This document shows, piece after piece, positions 9,780 through 19,016 of a stretch of 64,000 nt of DNA; position 1 is the first letter of the stretch, and the number at the start of each line of letters is the position of its first letter. Where the stretch lies: positions 5,208,001-5,272,000 of the forward strand of contig JACKHI010000001.1 in assembly GCA_020639075.1 (NCBI GenBank), read 5' to 3'. The translations under genes were made by a program, and so were the position numbers. This DNA is from Phycisphaerales bacterium. Lineage in GTDB: Bacteria; Planctomycetota; Phycisphaerae; UBA1845; UTPLA1. The notes beneath the pieces are model-generated. The model saw only the letters and a program-made list of their open reading frames with translations. It was not told where the DNA came from and made no database searches.

Positions 9780-10310
9780 ATGACAGACTCGTTACCCGTG
9801 ATCGAACGCCTGACGCAACCGGTCTGCGATAACGACCTTCGAGGGCTTGCGCACTTGCTGGTCGATACCGTTGAATCCGGCGGCGTTGTGAGTTTTCTGT
9901 CGCCGATGACGATTGAACAAGCCGAAGACTGGTGGCGAAAAACGCTCGCCACTGCGCACAACGGTGCAATCTTCCTCGTGGCGCGGGATGCGCGGGGGAT
10001 CGTCGGCACTGTGCAACTTCATCCGGCGTGGGCGCCGAATCAGCCGCATCGGGCCGAAGTCGTGAAGCTCATTGTCCATCATCGGGCCCGTTGCACGGGC
10101 CTCGGTACGCGGTTGATGCACGCCATCGAGTCGGCGGCGACGGAAGCGGGCCTGACGCTGTTGACGCTGGACGCCAAACGCGGGGAGGCCGCGGAGCGAT
10201 TGTATCGGCGACTCGGTTGGACATTCGTGGGCACAATCCCGCGATTCGCATTCGATCCGGACGGAAAGACGCCGCACGACGCAGTGTTGTTCTATAAGGA
10301 ACTCGGATGA
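9780..10310 (+). CDS. GNAT family N-acetyltransferase
   Basis: 176 residues, close to the typical size for a single GNAT domain. GGAG is placed 7 bases before the ATG. The acetyl-CoA-binding motif A region reads VVKLIVHHRARCTGLGTRLM, a variant of V-x-x-x-R-x-x-G-x-G with Cys-Thr in the loop. A later segment (RLYRRLGWTFVGTIPRFA) is the usual C-terminal beta strand pair. The substrate cannot be told from sequence. It is transcribed away from lnt and is followed 88 bases downstream by the aldose epimerase gene. Confidence 0.85.
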   Translation: MTDSLPVIERLTQPVCDNDLRGLAHLLVDTVESGGVVSFLSPMTIEQAEDWWRKTLATAHNGAIFLVARDARGIVGTVQLHPAWAPNQPHRAEVVKLIVHHRARCTGLGTRLMHAIESAATEAGLTLLTLDAKRGEAAERLYRRLGWTFVGTIPRFAFDPDGKTPHDAVLFYKELG

Positions 10311-10398
10311 GATTCGCAGATGCGTGACGCGTGCTGTGACGGCGCGGCCGCGCCGGCGCGATCGAAGAAGGCGGACAACGCCGAACTGGAGGATTGTC

Positions 10399-11472
10399 GT
10401 GGGATCGATCGTCAAGCGGGAATGGGGGCGACTGTCGGACGGTCGCCTAGTCAACCTGTACACGCTGGAGAATGCCTCCGGGATGACAATGCGCGTGACG
10501 GATTACGGGTGCATCGTCGTGTCGCTGACGGCCCGTGATCGATCGGGACAATTCGCCGACGTCGTGCTCGGATTTGATTCGCCGGCAGACTACGAGAAAA
10601 CGCCTCGGTATTTCGGTGCGCTTGTTGGTCGCTACGGCAATCGCATTGGTCACGGCAGATTCACTTTGGACGGATCCCCCGTCACATTGTCGCTCAACAA
10701 CGAACCGGGAGGCGTGCCGTGCCATCTTCATGGCGGCAAGGAAGGGCTCGACAAGAAGCTGTGGATGGCGGAGTCCGTGGAGCGGGAGTCGGCCGTCGGA
10801 CTAAAGTTTCGGTTCATCAGCCCCGATGGCGACGAGGGGTATCCGGGCGAACTGGATATGACTGTGCACTATTGGCTCACGGACGCGGACGAATTGCGGA
10901 TCGAGTACGAGGCTGTGACGAATCGACCGACGCCAGTCAACCTGACGCATCACGGCTACTTCAACCTGGCCGGGCACGATGCCGGCACGATTCTGGATCA
11001 CGAAATCGTGATCAACGCGGATCACATTACGCCGGTCGACAAGGGGATGATCCCGACGGGTGAGCGGATGCCGGTCGAGGGGACGCCGTTCGACTTCAGG
11101 CAGTCGCGGCGGATCGGCGATCGCATCGATGAGAGAAACGACCAGATTCAATTTGCGCCCGGATACGATCACAACTACGTATTGCGCGGCTGGAATGGCG
11201 CGTTGCGATCGGCATTGACGCTCCATGAGCCGACAAGCGGCCGGACGATGGAGATCCTGACGACGGAACCGGGAATTCAGTTTTATACGGGCAATTTTCT
11301 GGACGGCACGGATGTCGGCAAGGGCGGCTGCGTCTATCCGTTCAGAGCGGGGATGTGCCTGGAGCCGCAGCATTTCCCCGACTCGCCGAACAAAGCGGAC
11401 TTTCCATCGACGATCTTGCGTCCGGGCGACGTCTACCGACAACAGTCGGTCTATCTATTCCGGGCGGAGTAG
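10399..11472 (+). CDS. galM: Aldose 1-epimerase (mutarotase)
   Basis: 357 residues, the normal family size, if translation starts at the GTG at 10399. That start has a perfect GGAGG 6 bases upstream, whereas an upstream in-frame ATG only adds an Arg-rich non-conserved tail. The enzyme interconverts alpha and beta anomers of aldohexoses. Family landmarks are GRYGNRIGHGRF, the catalytic-His region NLTHHGYFNLAGH, the sugar-binding DHNYVLR, and the catalytic-Glu region GMCLEPQHFPDSPN. No signal peptide is seen, so it is probably cytoplasmic. Confidence 0.93.
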   Translation: MGSIVKREWGRLSDGRLVNLYTLENASGMTMRVTDYGCIVVSLTARDRSGQFADVVLGFDSPADYEKTPRYFGALVGRYGNRIGHGRFTLDGSPVTLSLNNEPGGVPCHLHGGKEGLDKKLWMAESVERESAVGLKFRFISPDGDEGYPGELDMTVHYWLTDADELRIEYEAVTNRPTPVNLTHHGYFNLAGHDAGTILDHEIVINADHITPVDKGMIPTGERMPVEGTPFDFRQSRRIGDRIDERNDQIQFAPGYDHNYVLRGWNGALRSALTLHEPTSGRTMEILTTEPGIQFYTGNFLDGTDVGKGGCVYPFRAGMCLEPQHFPDSPNKADFPSTILRPGDVYRQQSVYLFRAE

Positions 11473-11677
11473 CATTGGGCTGAGCGCGAATCGATAAGGT
11501 TCTCTCTGGGCCCATGTCTTGCGATGAAAAAAGGTTCATCATGGAAAATCGGGATGACTCGGTGTCCCGGTACAAGAGCAACAGGTGTCTGCATCCGGGA
11601 TCCCGTAGGGCTCACATGAAATTAGCCCCGCGTTCTTAACGGGGGGGGTGACGGCCATTTTCAGGCCCCGTCCCAGC

Positions 11678-11825
11678 GGGCAACGCCGTGAACTGAACGC
11701 TCTAATCAGTGCCTCGCTGTCTCAGCGTGGCGAATCATCCAGCGTACACGAGCATGACTCCGCCGTGAGGACACGGCGGCTCCGACTGGTGCTGCCGCCA
11801 CTGCGTTCAGTTCACGGCGTTGCCC
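11678..11825. repeat. 23-bp perfect inverted repeat enclosing a nested hairpin
   Basis: The arm at 11678-11700 (GGGCAACGCCGTGAACTGAA plus CGC) is exactly complementary to 11803-11825, and partial pairing continues outward over the next 15 or so bases. The 102-base interior carries a second 8-bp hairpin at 11760-11779. That inner hairpin is closely related to the one at 51878-51895, which is followed by the same GGCTC. Confidence 0.85.
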
Positions 11826-12006
11826 AGGGGGACGGGATAAGCTTGATGCGTGGCGTCGCGCCGTACCTACGGCACGGCAATGATAATAACCAACTATCTA
11901 TCCCAGCCTTGAAAGGCTGGGCTATTCTCAAAGCGTCCCCATCGGGACGCGGTACTCGCGCTACCGCAGATGCCAACAGAGTTTCACGATATTCTGTGAT
12001 GAACCT

Positions 12007-12043
12007 GAAAAAACAGCGATCCCGCTCGCACGGAATCGCTGTT
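12007..12043 (-). terminator. Rho-independent terminator of the di-haem lipoprotein gene
   Basis: Read on the minus strand, a 9-bp stem AACAGCGAT...ATCGCTGTT is followed directly by a run of T. It lies 70 bases past the stop of the minus-strand gene ending at 12113. Confidence 0.85.
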
Positions 12044-12112
12044 CATTATCGTCTCTTGACGTTATTCGAAATCACGCCCCAGGCCCGCAAAGCGATGCCG
12101 GAGGCCATTGTT

Positions 12113-14530
12113 CTACAGCGTGCCCAGGAATGCCAGCAGCGCGTCGCGATCCGCTTGCGACAGGCCTTCGTAAGCCTGCCGGATTGAAAGCGCTTCCGCA
12201 TCGTGCATGCGAATCGCCTCGTCGATCGTGTCGGCCGCCCCGTTGTGGAAGTACGGCGCCGTCTTGCTCAGGCCCCAGAGCGGTGCCGTTCGGAATTCGC
12301 GCTGGCCTGCGTCGGTGTCGACGATGCCTTTCTGGCTGGCCGGCAGAATCTCATGCAGCAGCAGATCTGAGAACAGTGGGACGAGACCGTTCGCACCGGC
12401 GAGGGCCGGTTTGTGGCATTTGGCGCAGCCGACGGACGTGAAGAGCATCTCGCCGTTGGCGACGGCCGCTTCCTGCCCGGCGGGCACCGGCTGCCGCGGC
12501 GGCGGTCCCAGCGTTCGCATGAAGAAGATCAGATCGTTGACCTGGTCCATCGAGACTTCGGGATCCGCCACGCCGTCGTCGTCGCTCGTGATGGCGAACG
12601 GCAGATTGGCTTCAGCCGGAACTGTGAGACCAATCTCGGCGGCAAAGGCGTCGCCAACGAAGTCCGCGACGCTCGGGATCTGCGCCTTCCAGCCGAAGCG
12701 ACCGACGCGGCCGCCCGGAAGGATGTGAGCACGGCCGCTGATGCCGTCGGTGTCGCTGTCGTTCGGGTCGGCGTTGTCCATGATGGTCGACTCGGCGATG
12801 GTGTCGATCAGGCCCAGGCCGAATACGTGCGGCGTTTGCCGCATTTCGAAGACATTGATACCAGTCTCGGCCGTCGGGAGTCGGCTGCCGACTTTGATTT
12901 CCTTGTGCAGGATTGTGTTCGGTGTTTCGCTCGGAGCGCTGAACACGTCCGCGTTGCTGACGATTCCATGTCGCATGACGTTGACGTCGCGCGGGCCGGC
13001 GCCGCCGATGACGGGGTCGAAGTGGCAGGCGCGGCAACTGTCACCGTTGAATCGCGGTCCCATGTCGGCGCCGACGAGGCCGCCGGAGCCGGCGCTGCCC
13101 TCGAAGTCCTCATCGAAGACGGCGCGACCGCGGATGAACTGCTGCATCTCGAATTCGCTCAAGTCGCGCGACGGGCCGCCGTACTGGCCCGTGGCCGGGA
13201 CTTCCGCATCCGGCGGGAGCAGGCCTGCGCTAACCTGGGTGCGACCTCCCAGAGAGAAGAGAAACTCGACGAGATCGGCCTTGTCGCTGTCGCTGAAGTT
13301 GGCAAAGGCGTCTCGTGCCGCCTGTGCCTCGCCGCCGTGGGCGAGAATCGCCTCTTCAATTGTCGCTGCGCGGCCGTCGTGCAGATAGGGGCCTGTGCTG
13401 CAGATGCCCCACAGGGGTTGCGTTCGGAATTCGGACGCTGTTGCAACGCCCTGCACGATGCCGTCGGCGAGATCGTCGCCCATGTCATGAAGCAGGAAGT
13501 CGGAGTACACGGGCAGCGGACCGCGGGGGCTTTGGACGCGCGGCGCGTGGCAGGCGGAGCAGTTGGCGTCGTGGAAGAGTTGCCGACCGTGTTCGCCCTG
13601 TTCCCCGAGCTCCTCGAGTTGCGGCGCGGCGAGCAGCATCGTGAAGCTGACGAGGTCGAACAATTCGTCCGTCGTCATTTCCGGATCGGCGACATCGTCG
13701 TCATCGATCGTGCTGGCGTCGGAGACAGCGACCTGCATTCGATGGCCCGATTTCATTTCGCGAATCGGATCGGGATTCTTGATGCGGACCGTCGTTTCGC
13801 GGCGATCGCTGGCAACGGGCAGGGCGGCGCGCTGTGCGTCGGTCAGTGCGTCGGTCGTGACGCCCAGGTGATTGAAGAGCGGGCCGCGGATGAAGCCTTC
13901 GATCGAGGCCGTCTGCGATTTGCGACCGAAGCGGCCGACGAAGCCGGCCTCGAAGTTGGCGCGGCCGCTGATGCCGTCGCCGTCGGCATCGTCGGGGTCC
14001 GCCCGGGAAAGCAGTTCCTCGTCGGTCAATTCGGCGATGAGCCCAACGCCGAACATCGGGATCGCATTTCGCTGGGCGAAGATCGTCGTCGTCGTCGGCA
14101 CTTCAGGGCGTGCGGGTTCATTCTCATCGTAATTGAACACGCGGAGCACGCCGCCGGCCATGCCCGCAGACTGACTGGCGATAAACGCGCCGTCATTCGT
14201 CAGGCGGCCGCCGATGAAAAAGTTGCGATAGAGACCGGAGCTGCCGCCGGCGACCGGACGTTCGTGACACGCGCCGCAGAATGTGACGTTGAATGCCGGG
14301 CCGAGACCATCTGCGAGGTCGAATCGCTTAGCCATGATGGCCTTGCCGCGTTCGAACGTCGCCTTCTGTTCATCCGTCGCCGACGGGATGATTTCGCCCT
14401 GCGGCGCCGAGATGTTCTCCGCGATCATGCCGTCGCCGTTTGGTACGGGGCCGGTCGTCGGGCAACTCAGGCCGAGGCAGACGAATCCCAATGCAACAAT
14501 CGTTAACGAGACAACGGATCGAGATTTCAT
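12113..14530 (-). CDS. Tandem di-haem oxidoreductase-like lipoprotein with four haem c sites
   Basis: 805 residues from the ATG at 14530, which has GGAG 6 bases upstream. A Cys at position 23 (LGLSC-PTTG) follows a hydrophobic signal, suggesting a lipoprotein. Four CxxCH motifs are visible at about residues 85-89, 324-328, 499-503 and 702-706. The two halves are homologous: both carry FGxGLI, D.DGISGRA and FRT.PLWG segments. Each half therefore resembles one complete di-haem oxidoreductase/putative peroxidase module. Export and covalent haem attachment are expected; the electron partner and substrate are unknown. A strong terminator follows. The next gene upstream on the same strand ends 58 bases away and also encodes a surface lipoprotein, so the two may be cotranscribed. 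Confidence 0.88.
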   Translation of the reverse strand: MKSRSVVSLTIVALGFVCLGLSCPTTGPVPNGDGMIAENISAPQGEIIPSATDEQKATFERGKAIMAKRFDLADGLGPAFNVTFCGACHERPVAGGSSGLYRNFFIGGRLTNDGAFIASQSAGMAGGVLRVFNYDENEPARPEVPTTTTIFAQRNAIPMFGVGLIAELTDEELLSRADPDDADGDGISGRANFEAGFVGRFGRKSQTASIEGFIRGPLFNHLGVTTDALTDAQRAALPVASDRRETTVRIKNPDPIREMKSGHRMQVAVSDASTIDDDDVADPEMTTDELFDLVSFTMLLAAPQLEELGEQGEHGRQLFHDANCSACHAPRVQSPRGPLPVYSDFLLHDMGDDLADGIVQGVATASEFRTQPLWGICSTGPYLHDGRAATIEEAILAHGGEAQAARDAFANFSDSDKADLVEFLFSLGGRTQVSAGLLPPDAEVPATGQYGGPSRDLSEFEMQQFIRGRAVFDEDFEGSAGSGGLVGADMGPRFNGDSCRACHFDPVIGGAGPRDVNVMRHGIVSNADVFSAPSETPNTILHKEIKVGSRLPTAETGINVFEMRQTPHVFGLGLIDTIAESTIMDNADPNDSDTDGISGRAHILPGGRVGRFGWKAQIPSVADFVGDAFAAEIGLTVPAEANLPFAITSDDDGVADPEVSMDQVNDLIFFMRTLGPPPRQPVPAGQEAAVANGEMLFTSVGCAKCHKPALAGANGLVPLFSDLLLHEILPASQKGIVDTDAGQREFRTAPLWGLSKTAPYFHNGAADTIDEAIRMHDAEALSIRQAYEGLSQADRDALLAFLGTL

Positions 14531-14588
14531 TGTGCACTCCAAGCTGCGAGAGCGTGTGACGTTCTATGTGCTGTCGGTAAACGGCCTG

Positions 14589-17204
14589 CTACTGCGGGAC
14601 GCAATAGTTGTTCACGCAATCCTGGGCGACACCGCAATTGGTCTCGTCCACACAGAGCCGTCTGGGGAACAGTGTCAGATAATACACTTGAGTTGCCGAA
14701 ATTGCACTGTTATTCGCATCCTGCACTTTAATTGTCAGGATGACGTCGCGGGCGTCCAGGTAGTCCGGCGTGAAGAACATCTGGAATAGATACTGCGTCG
14801 TCTGGTTGATGCCACCGCCGATGTCTGTCAGCGTGATTGTGGACGTCGTGCGATTGATCGGGCTGCAGAGGTTGTCCACGCAGAACAGACCGATGTCGCA
14901 GTTCGGCGTCGTTGTGCAGTTCGCGCCGACGAAACTGATCGACCGCGTAACCTGGACCTGTGCATTGGGTGCGAATCCCTTCGTGCGAATGGTCAACCAA
15001 ACATCGCTGAGCCCCTGGAAGCCCTGGCAGAACTGGAACAGTCCGCCGTTGACGAAGGGCTCGTAGGGCGTCGTGATGCAGCCGAATGCGCCGCCGCCGA
15101 TGCCGACTTCGACATCGGGCGCGGATGTCGGCACGCACATACCGTTGTCGCACGTTTCGCCGAGGCCGCAGTCCGATTCGAAGTCACATCCGCAGCCGGG
15201 GATCGGCGTGAACTCGCAGACGCCGTTGACGCACGCATCCGCCGTGCAAGGGTCGCCGTCATCGCAGACGATCGGCGTATGGATGCAGGTTTCGACGCCG
15301 CACTGCTTGCCGAGGACCAGTGCGTCGATGAACAGGCGGATATCGCGGCCGTCGGTCGTGCCGCTGCCGTCCATGTCGCCGCGCGAGAGATTCCCGGGCG
15401 TTGCATTAACGCCGAGGAGCACATTAACGAACGGAGCAACGTCATTGGCGTCGTTAATGCAGTCGTCGTTGAAGTCGCCTTTGAGCGTGATAAGTCCGCA
15501 GGTGTCAATCGTACAGGGATCGCCGTCGTCGCAGTCGATCGGCGTAAAGACGCAGACGCCGTTTTCGCAGGTGTCGACCGTACACGGGCTGTCGTCGTCG
15601 CAGACCATCGGCGTGAAGACGCATTGTCCGTTATCGCACGTGTCGATGGTGCAGGGATCGCCGTCGTCGCAATCGCCGACGTCGAAGCAATCCGGCGCCG
15701 ACATGCAGACGCCGTTGACGCAGATTTCGTTCGGCATGCAGATCGGCTCGTGGACGCAGACGCCGTTGTTGCACGAGTCGAAGGTGCAGGGATTCCCGTC
15801 GTCGCAGTTGCGCGGCGTATGCATGCAGACGCCGTTGACGCAGGTGTCGACAGTACAGGGATCGTTGTCACTGCAGTTGATCGGTGTGAACATGCACGTA
15901 CCGTTGACACAGGTGTCCGTCGTGCACGGATTGTTGTCGTTGCAGGCCATCGGCGTATGAACGCAATTGCCGTTCTCACACGTGTCGATCGTGCAGGGAT
16001 CACCGTCATCGCAGTCGATCGGCGTGAACACGCATTCGCCGTTCACGCATCGATCAATGGTGCAAGGATCATTGTCGTTACAGGCGGCGTCGGCGTCACA
16101 CTCGTTCGATACGCCGACGGGCGGGACGGCCGCTGCCGGCGGATCTCCGAGAAATCGAATCAGGGCGACGCCGTGGAAGGGGGGCGAGAAGTTTCCGCCG
16201 ACGGCGAAGTAGGTACCGGCGCCGTCGCCCCAGATTGCGTGAATGTCGAATCCCGTCGGTGACTGCTCGTCGATCGGCGCCGTGGCGCCGGGCTCGAATC
16301 GCCCGACGTATCCGCCGACGCCGCCGATGACGGCGAAATCCGGGTTGTCCATGAACGCGGCGTTCAGGCCCGCTCCGCCCGGCTTGAGCGTCGACCAATT
16401 GGCGCCGTCAAAGCTGGCGATGCGCGCCGTCGCGCGTCCGCCGACGGCGACGATGTTCGACTCACTCGTTCCCCAGAGGGAGACGAAGTCGTCGTCGGCA
16501 TTTGGGCCGGCGGGCACTTGTTTCCACTGGCTTCCGTCGTGTTGGATAATGAGGCCGTTTTCCCCGACGGCGTAGATTTTCGAGCCGATGCCCCAGACTT
16601 TGAAGATCGACGTCGCGGCGCGATCATTCGCAGGGACGGGAACGGGCGTGAATGTCTGTCCGTCGTAGTGCAGCAGGACCGGATCGCCGCTGCCGACGGT
16701 TCCGCCGACGACCCACAGGTCGTTGGTCGCGCGGCCCCAAACGCCCCAGAGTTCCTCTTTGGTACCCGTCGTCAGCTTCTTCCAGCTCTTGCCGTCGTAA
16801 TGCACGGCGCTCCCGTTGAGGCCGACGGAATACACGTCGTTGGGCCCGAAACCGAACACCCATACGAGCAATCCCACGCTCGGGACGTCCATGGCTCGCC
16901 AAGTGGTGCCATCGAAGTGATAGATTTCGCCCTGGGACGTCCGACCGCCGACAACGAAGACGTCGCTCGGCCCGGATCCCCACACGGACGACAACGCGCC
17001 GACATTGGAGGCGTCGAATGCAAGGGCCCAGGTACCGTTCGCCGGATCGGGCGTCGGATTGCCGCTCGGACCTGTATTCGTGTTGGTGTTGTTATCCGGC
17101 GGCATCATCGTGCCGTCAGTCGGGCATTCCATTGCGAGCGAGGCAGTCAGCAACGAGGCGATCGCGATGAGACGGACGAAGCGTCGACGGATGTAGTGTT
17201 TCAT
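14589..17204 (-). CDS. Surface lipoprotein: beta-propeller, CTDC-type Cys repeats, embedded dockerin
   Basis: 871 residues from the ATG at 17204; a longer frame to 17414 adds a non-conserved tail. A signal peptide runs to a Cys at position 26 (AMEC-PTDG). The first 300 or so residues hold propeller-like repeats built on VWGxGPxDVxVVGxxG and HYDGxxW. Next come about ten Cys-rich repeats of the form CDDGDPCTIDTCxNGxCVxTP, like the slime-mould CTDC repeat. Between two of these lies a dockerin type I-like pair of Ca loops (GDFNDDCINDANDV and GDMDGSGTTDGRDI). The C terminus is a beta-rich domain with further Cys-paired motifs. No enzymatic motif is seen; an adhesive or structural surface role is inferred. 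Confidence 0.8.
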   Translation of the reverse strand: MKHYIRRRFVRLIAIASLLTASLAMECPTDGTMMPPDNNTNTNTGPSGNPTPDPANGTWALAFDASNVGALSSVWGSGPSDVFVVGGRTSQGEIYHFDGTTWRAMDVPSVGLLVWVFGFGPNDVYSVGLNGSAVHYDGKSWKKLTTGTKEELWGVWGRATNDLWVVGGTVGSGDPVLLHYDGQTFTPVPVPANDRAATSIFKVWGIGSKIYAVGENGLIIQHDGSQWKQVPAGPNADDDFVSLWGTSESNIVAVGGRATARIASFDGANWSTLKPGGAGLNAAFMDNPDFAVIGGVGGYVGRFEPGATAPIDEQSPTGFDIHAIWGDGAGTYFAVGGNFSPPFHGVALIRFLGDPPAAAVPPVGVSNECDADAACNDNDPCTIDRCVNGECVFTPIDCDDGDPCTIDTCENGNCVHTPMACNDNNPCTTDTCVNGTCMFTPINCSDNDPCTVDTCVNGVCMHTPRNCDDGNPCTFDSCNNGVCVHEPICMPNEICVNGVCMSAPDCFDVGDCDDGDPCTIDTCDNGQCVFTPMVCDDDSPCTVDTCENGVCVFTPIDCDDGDPCTIDTCGLITLKGDFNDDCINDANDVAPFVNVLLGVNATPGNLSRGDMDGSGTTDGRDIRLFIDALVLGKQCGVETCIHTPIVCDDGDPCTADACVNGVCEFTPIPGCGCDFESDCGLGETCDNGMCVPTSAPDVEVGIGGGAFGCITTPYEPFVNGGLFQFCQGFQGLSDVWLTIRTKGFAPNAQVQVTRSISFVGANCTTTPNCDIGLFCVDNLCSPINRTTSTITLTDIGGGINQTTQYLFQMFFTPDYLDARDVILTIKVQDANNSAISATQVYYLTLFPRRLCVDETNCGVAQDCVNNYCVPQ

Positions 17205-17528
17205 GATGAACCTGACAGGGGTCGCGGCTGTGCGCGCAATCGCGTCCGGCCAGTCGCCGGTCAGCGAAATCACGACTATGGACAGATGGACGAGCCGTAC
17301 TTCCCCTTCGTTGCGAGCCATTATCGGCTCGCTCCCTACTCTTCGGGATCGATTCGAGGCCAAATCCTCAACCGTATACAATACCCCATCGGGTGGTACG
17401 GATTCAAACTGCATTCGCGAATCGCGACGCGTGCTGTCGGGAAATTGGGGCGGGCCGATTTCGGGTTCATTCCCGGATGATCCCGGTGACTATACGTCGG
17501 AGCCGTCCGAGAATTCGCACGATTGCCG

Positions 17529-18869
17529 CTATTCGGCGCGAAGATCCGTCATGCGCCGGACCAGTTCATGGGCGGTCCGCTCATCCGCGGCCTCGCTGAT
17601 CACGCGGGCGATCGGCTCGGTATTGGAGGGTCGCAAATGCACCCAACCCTCGGGCCAGTCGATCCGGATGCCGTCCGTGTCATTGATCCTGCCGCCCGGA
17701 TTGGCGCGGACGCGGTCCAGCCAAGCGTCGATCTCGTCGCGCGGCATGTCGAATTTCTGCTTAATCATCACGTAATGCGGAATGGCGTCCACGATCCTGT
17801 CGAGGGACTTGTTTTCCGAGGCAAGCAGGTCGAGAACGATGCCCATCCCTGCAAAACTGTCCCGGACACAGACAACGCGCGGGTCGATTACGCCGCCATT
17901 GCCCTCACCGCCCATGATGCAGCCGTCGTTCAAGATCGCATGGGCGACGTTGGCTTCGCCGACCGCCGTCCGAACGACGCGAGCGCCGTTGCCGATCGAC
18001 GCGGCGATGTCGTCAACCATGCGGGACGTCGACAGGTTGACGGCGACGGCCCCTGGCTCTTTTGAAAGGCGATGTTTCGCTGTCAGCGCGACGGTGAATT
18101 CTTCGCCGATGTAACGCCCGAGGTTATCGACCACGGCGAGTCGATCCGCGTCGGGATCCTGCGCGAAGCCGAGCTGCGCCCCGTGCTTTCGGACGGCGTC
18201 GCACAGGCCCGTCAGATTCTCTCTCGTCGGCTCCGGCGTGTGCGCAAATCGGCCGGTCGGTTCGGCATTGAGATGAACGACTTCGCAGCCCAGTGCGTCG
18301 AGCAGTTGGCGGCCGCCCGGACCGCCCGCGCCGTTGACGCTGTCGAGCACGACTTTGAATCGATGCCGACGAATCGCCTCGACGTCGACGATTCGGAGTA
18401 CGCGCTCGATGTGTTTGACGTGCGTCGTGTCGTCGCGGTGCATTCGGCCGACGGATTCGGCGTCCTTCAGTGCGAACGCGTTTTGTCGGTAAACCTCGAA
18501 GATCTTCTCGGCGTCGGCCGGCGGTGGGGCGAATCCCCGGCTCGTGAGAAATTTGATGCCATTCCAGGGCGTCGGGTTGTGGCTGGCAGTCAATACGATG
18601 CCGCCGGCCGCCGCGTGTTCTCCGATCATCAGCGCGACGCCCGGCGTTGTAACGATGTCGAGCGTGACGACGTCGCAGCCAGTTGCCAGGAGACCGGCGA
18701 CGATGGCGTGCTGGAGCATCGGTCCGCTGGGCCTGGAATCGCGACCGACAACGACTTTGCCGCCACCGATGAAGGTGCCGAATGCCGCACCCAGATCGGT
18801 CGCCAATCGGGGCGTCATGGTCTGGCCGACGATGCCGCGGACGCCTGAAACACTCATTATCAAGGTCAT
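17529..18869 (-). CDS. Phosphoglucosamine mutase / phosphomannomutase family protein
   Basis: 446 residues from the ATG at 18869, with AGGA upstream. The start matches the conserved beginning SVSGVRGIVGQ. The phosphoserine loop is TASHNP, the Mg-binding loop is DPDADR, and the sugar-binding EGNGG and the C-terminal phosphate-binding RPSNTEP are present. The length and motifs match the alpha-D-phosphohexomutase superfamily. SVSGVRG with EGNGG is closest to the GlmM-like branch, which makes glucosamine-1-phosphate for UDP-GlcNAc. Phosphomannomutase cannot be excluded, so no symbol is given. It lies downstream of a small conserved gene on the same strand. Confidence 0.88.
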   Translation of the reverse strand: MTLIMSVSGVRGIVGQTMTPRLATDLGAAFGTFIGGGKVVVGRDSRPSGPMLQHAIVAGLLATGCDVVTLDIVTTPGVALMIGEHAAAGGIVLTASHNPTPWNGIKFLTSRGFAPPPADAEKIFEVYRQNAFALKDAESVGRMHRDDTTHVKHIERVLRIVDVEAIRRHRFKVVLDSVNGAGGPGGRQLLDALGCEVVHLNAEPTGRFAHTPEPTRENLTGLCDAVRKHGAQLGFAQDPDADRLAVVDNLGRYIGEEFTVALTAKHRLSKEPGAVAVNLSTSRMVDDIAASIGNGARVVRTAVGEANVAHAILNDGCIMGGEGNGGVIDPRVVCVRDSFAGMGIVLDLLASENKSLDRIVDAIPHYVMIKQKFDMPRDEIDAWLDRVRANPGGRINDTDGIRIDWPEGWVHLRPSNTEPIARVISEAADERTAHELVRRMTDLRAE

Positions 18870-19016
18870 TTTCAAATCCTGTCTGGGTTTCGTTTGTCGC
18901 AGTGGCGCGACAGTTGGGTCTCGGTGCTGCGGGTTGAATGACTCGTGCGTTCGTGAGCGCCGGGCCTGCGATGCCCGTCGATGATCGGTCCCATTCGGAC
19001 TCGACGCAACCGGCAA

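Larger units (their letters stand above)
11473..12112. repeat. Hairpin-rich intergenic region
   Basis: There is no credible gene in these 640 bases. The region contains a CGGGATCCCG palindrome (11596-11605) and a 23-bp perfect inverted repeat (11678-11700 with 11803-11825). The inverted repeat encloses a further hairpin, CCGCCGTG-AGGA-CACGGCGG (11760-11779). Two more hairpins follow (11902-11921 with loop TGAA; 11933-11950 with loop CATC), and then the terminator of the minus-strand gene to the right. An open frame at 11648-12187 is made of these palindromes and is not considered a gene. Confidence 0.7.

Noticed and set aside
11648..12187. 179-codon open frame between galM and the di-haem gene
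   Set aside because: It is composed of palindromic repeat DNA and runs through the terminator of the opposite gene; no domain or ribosome-binding site is seen.
12413..14506. 697-codon plus-strand open frame
   Set aside because: It is antisense to the four-haem lipoprotein, whose CxxCH motifs and ribosome-binding site identify the real strand. The antisense product shows no domain.
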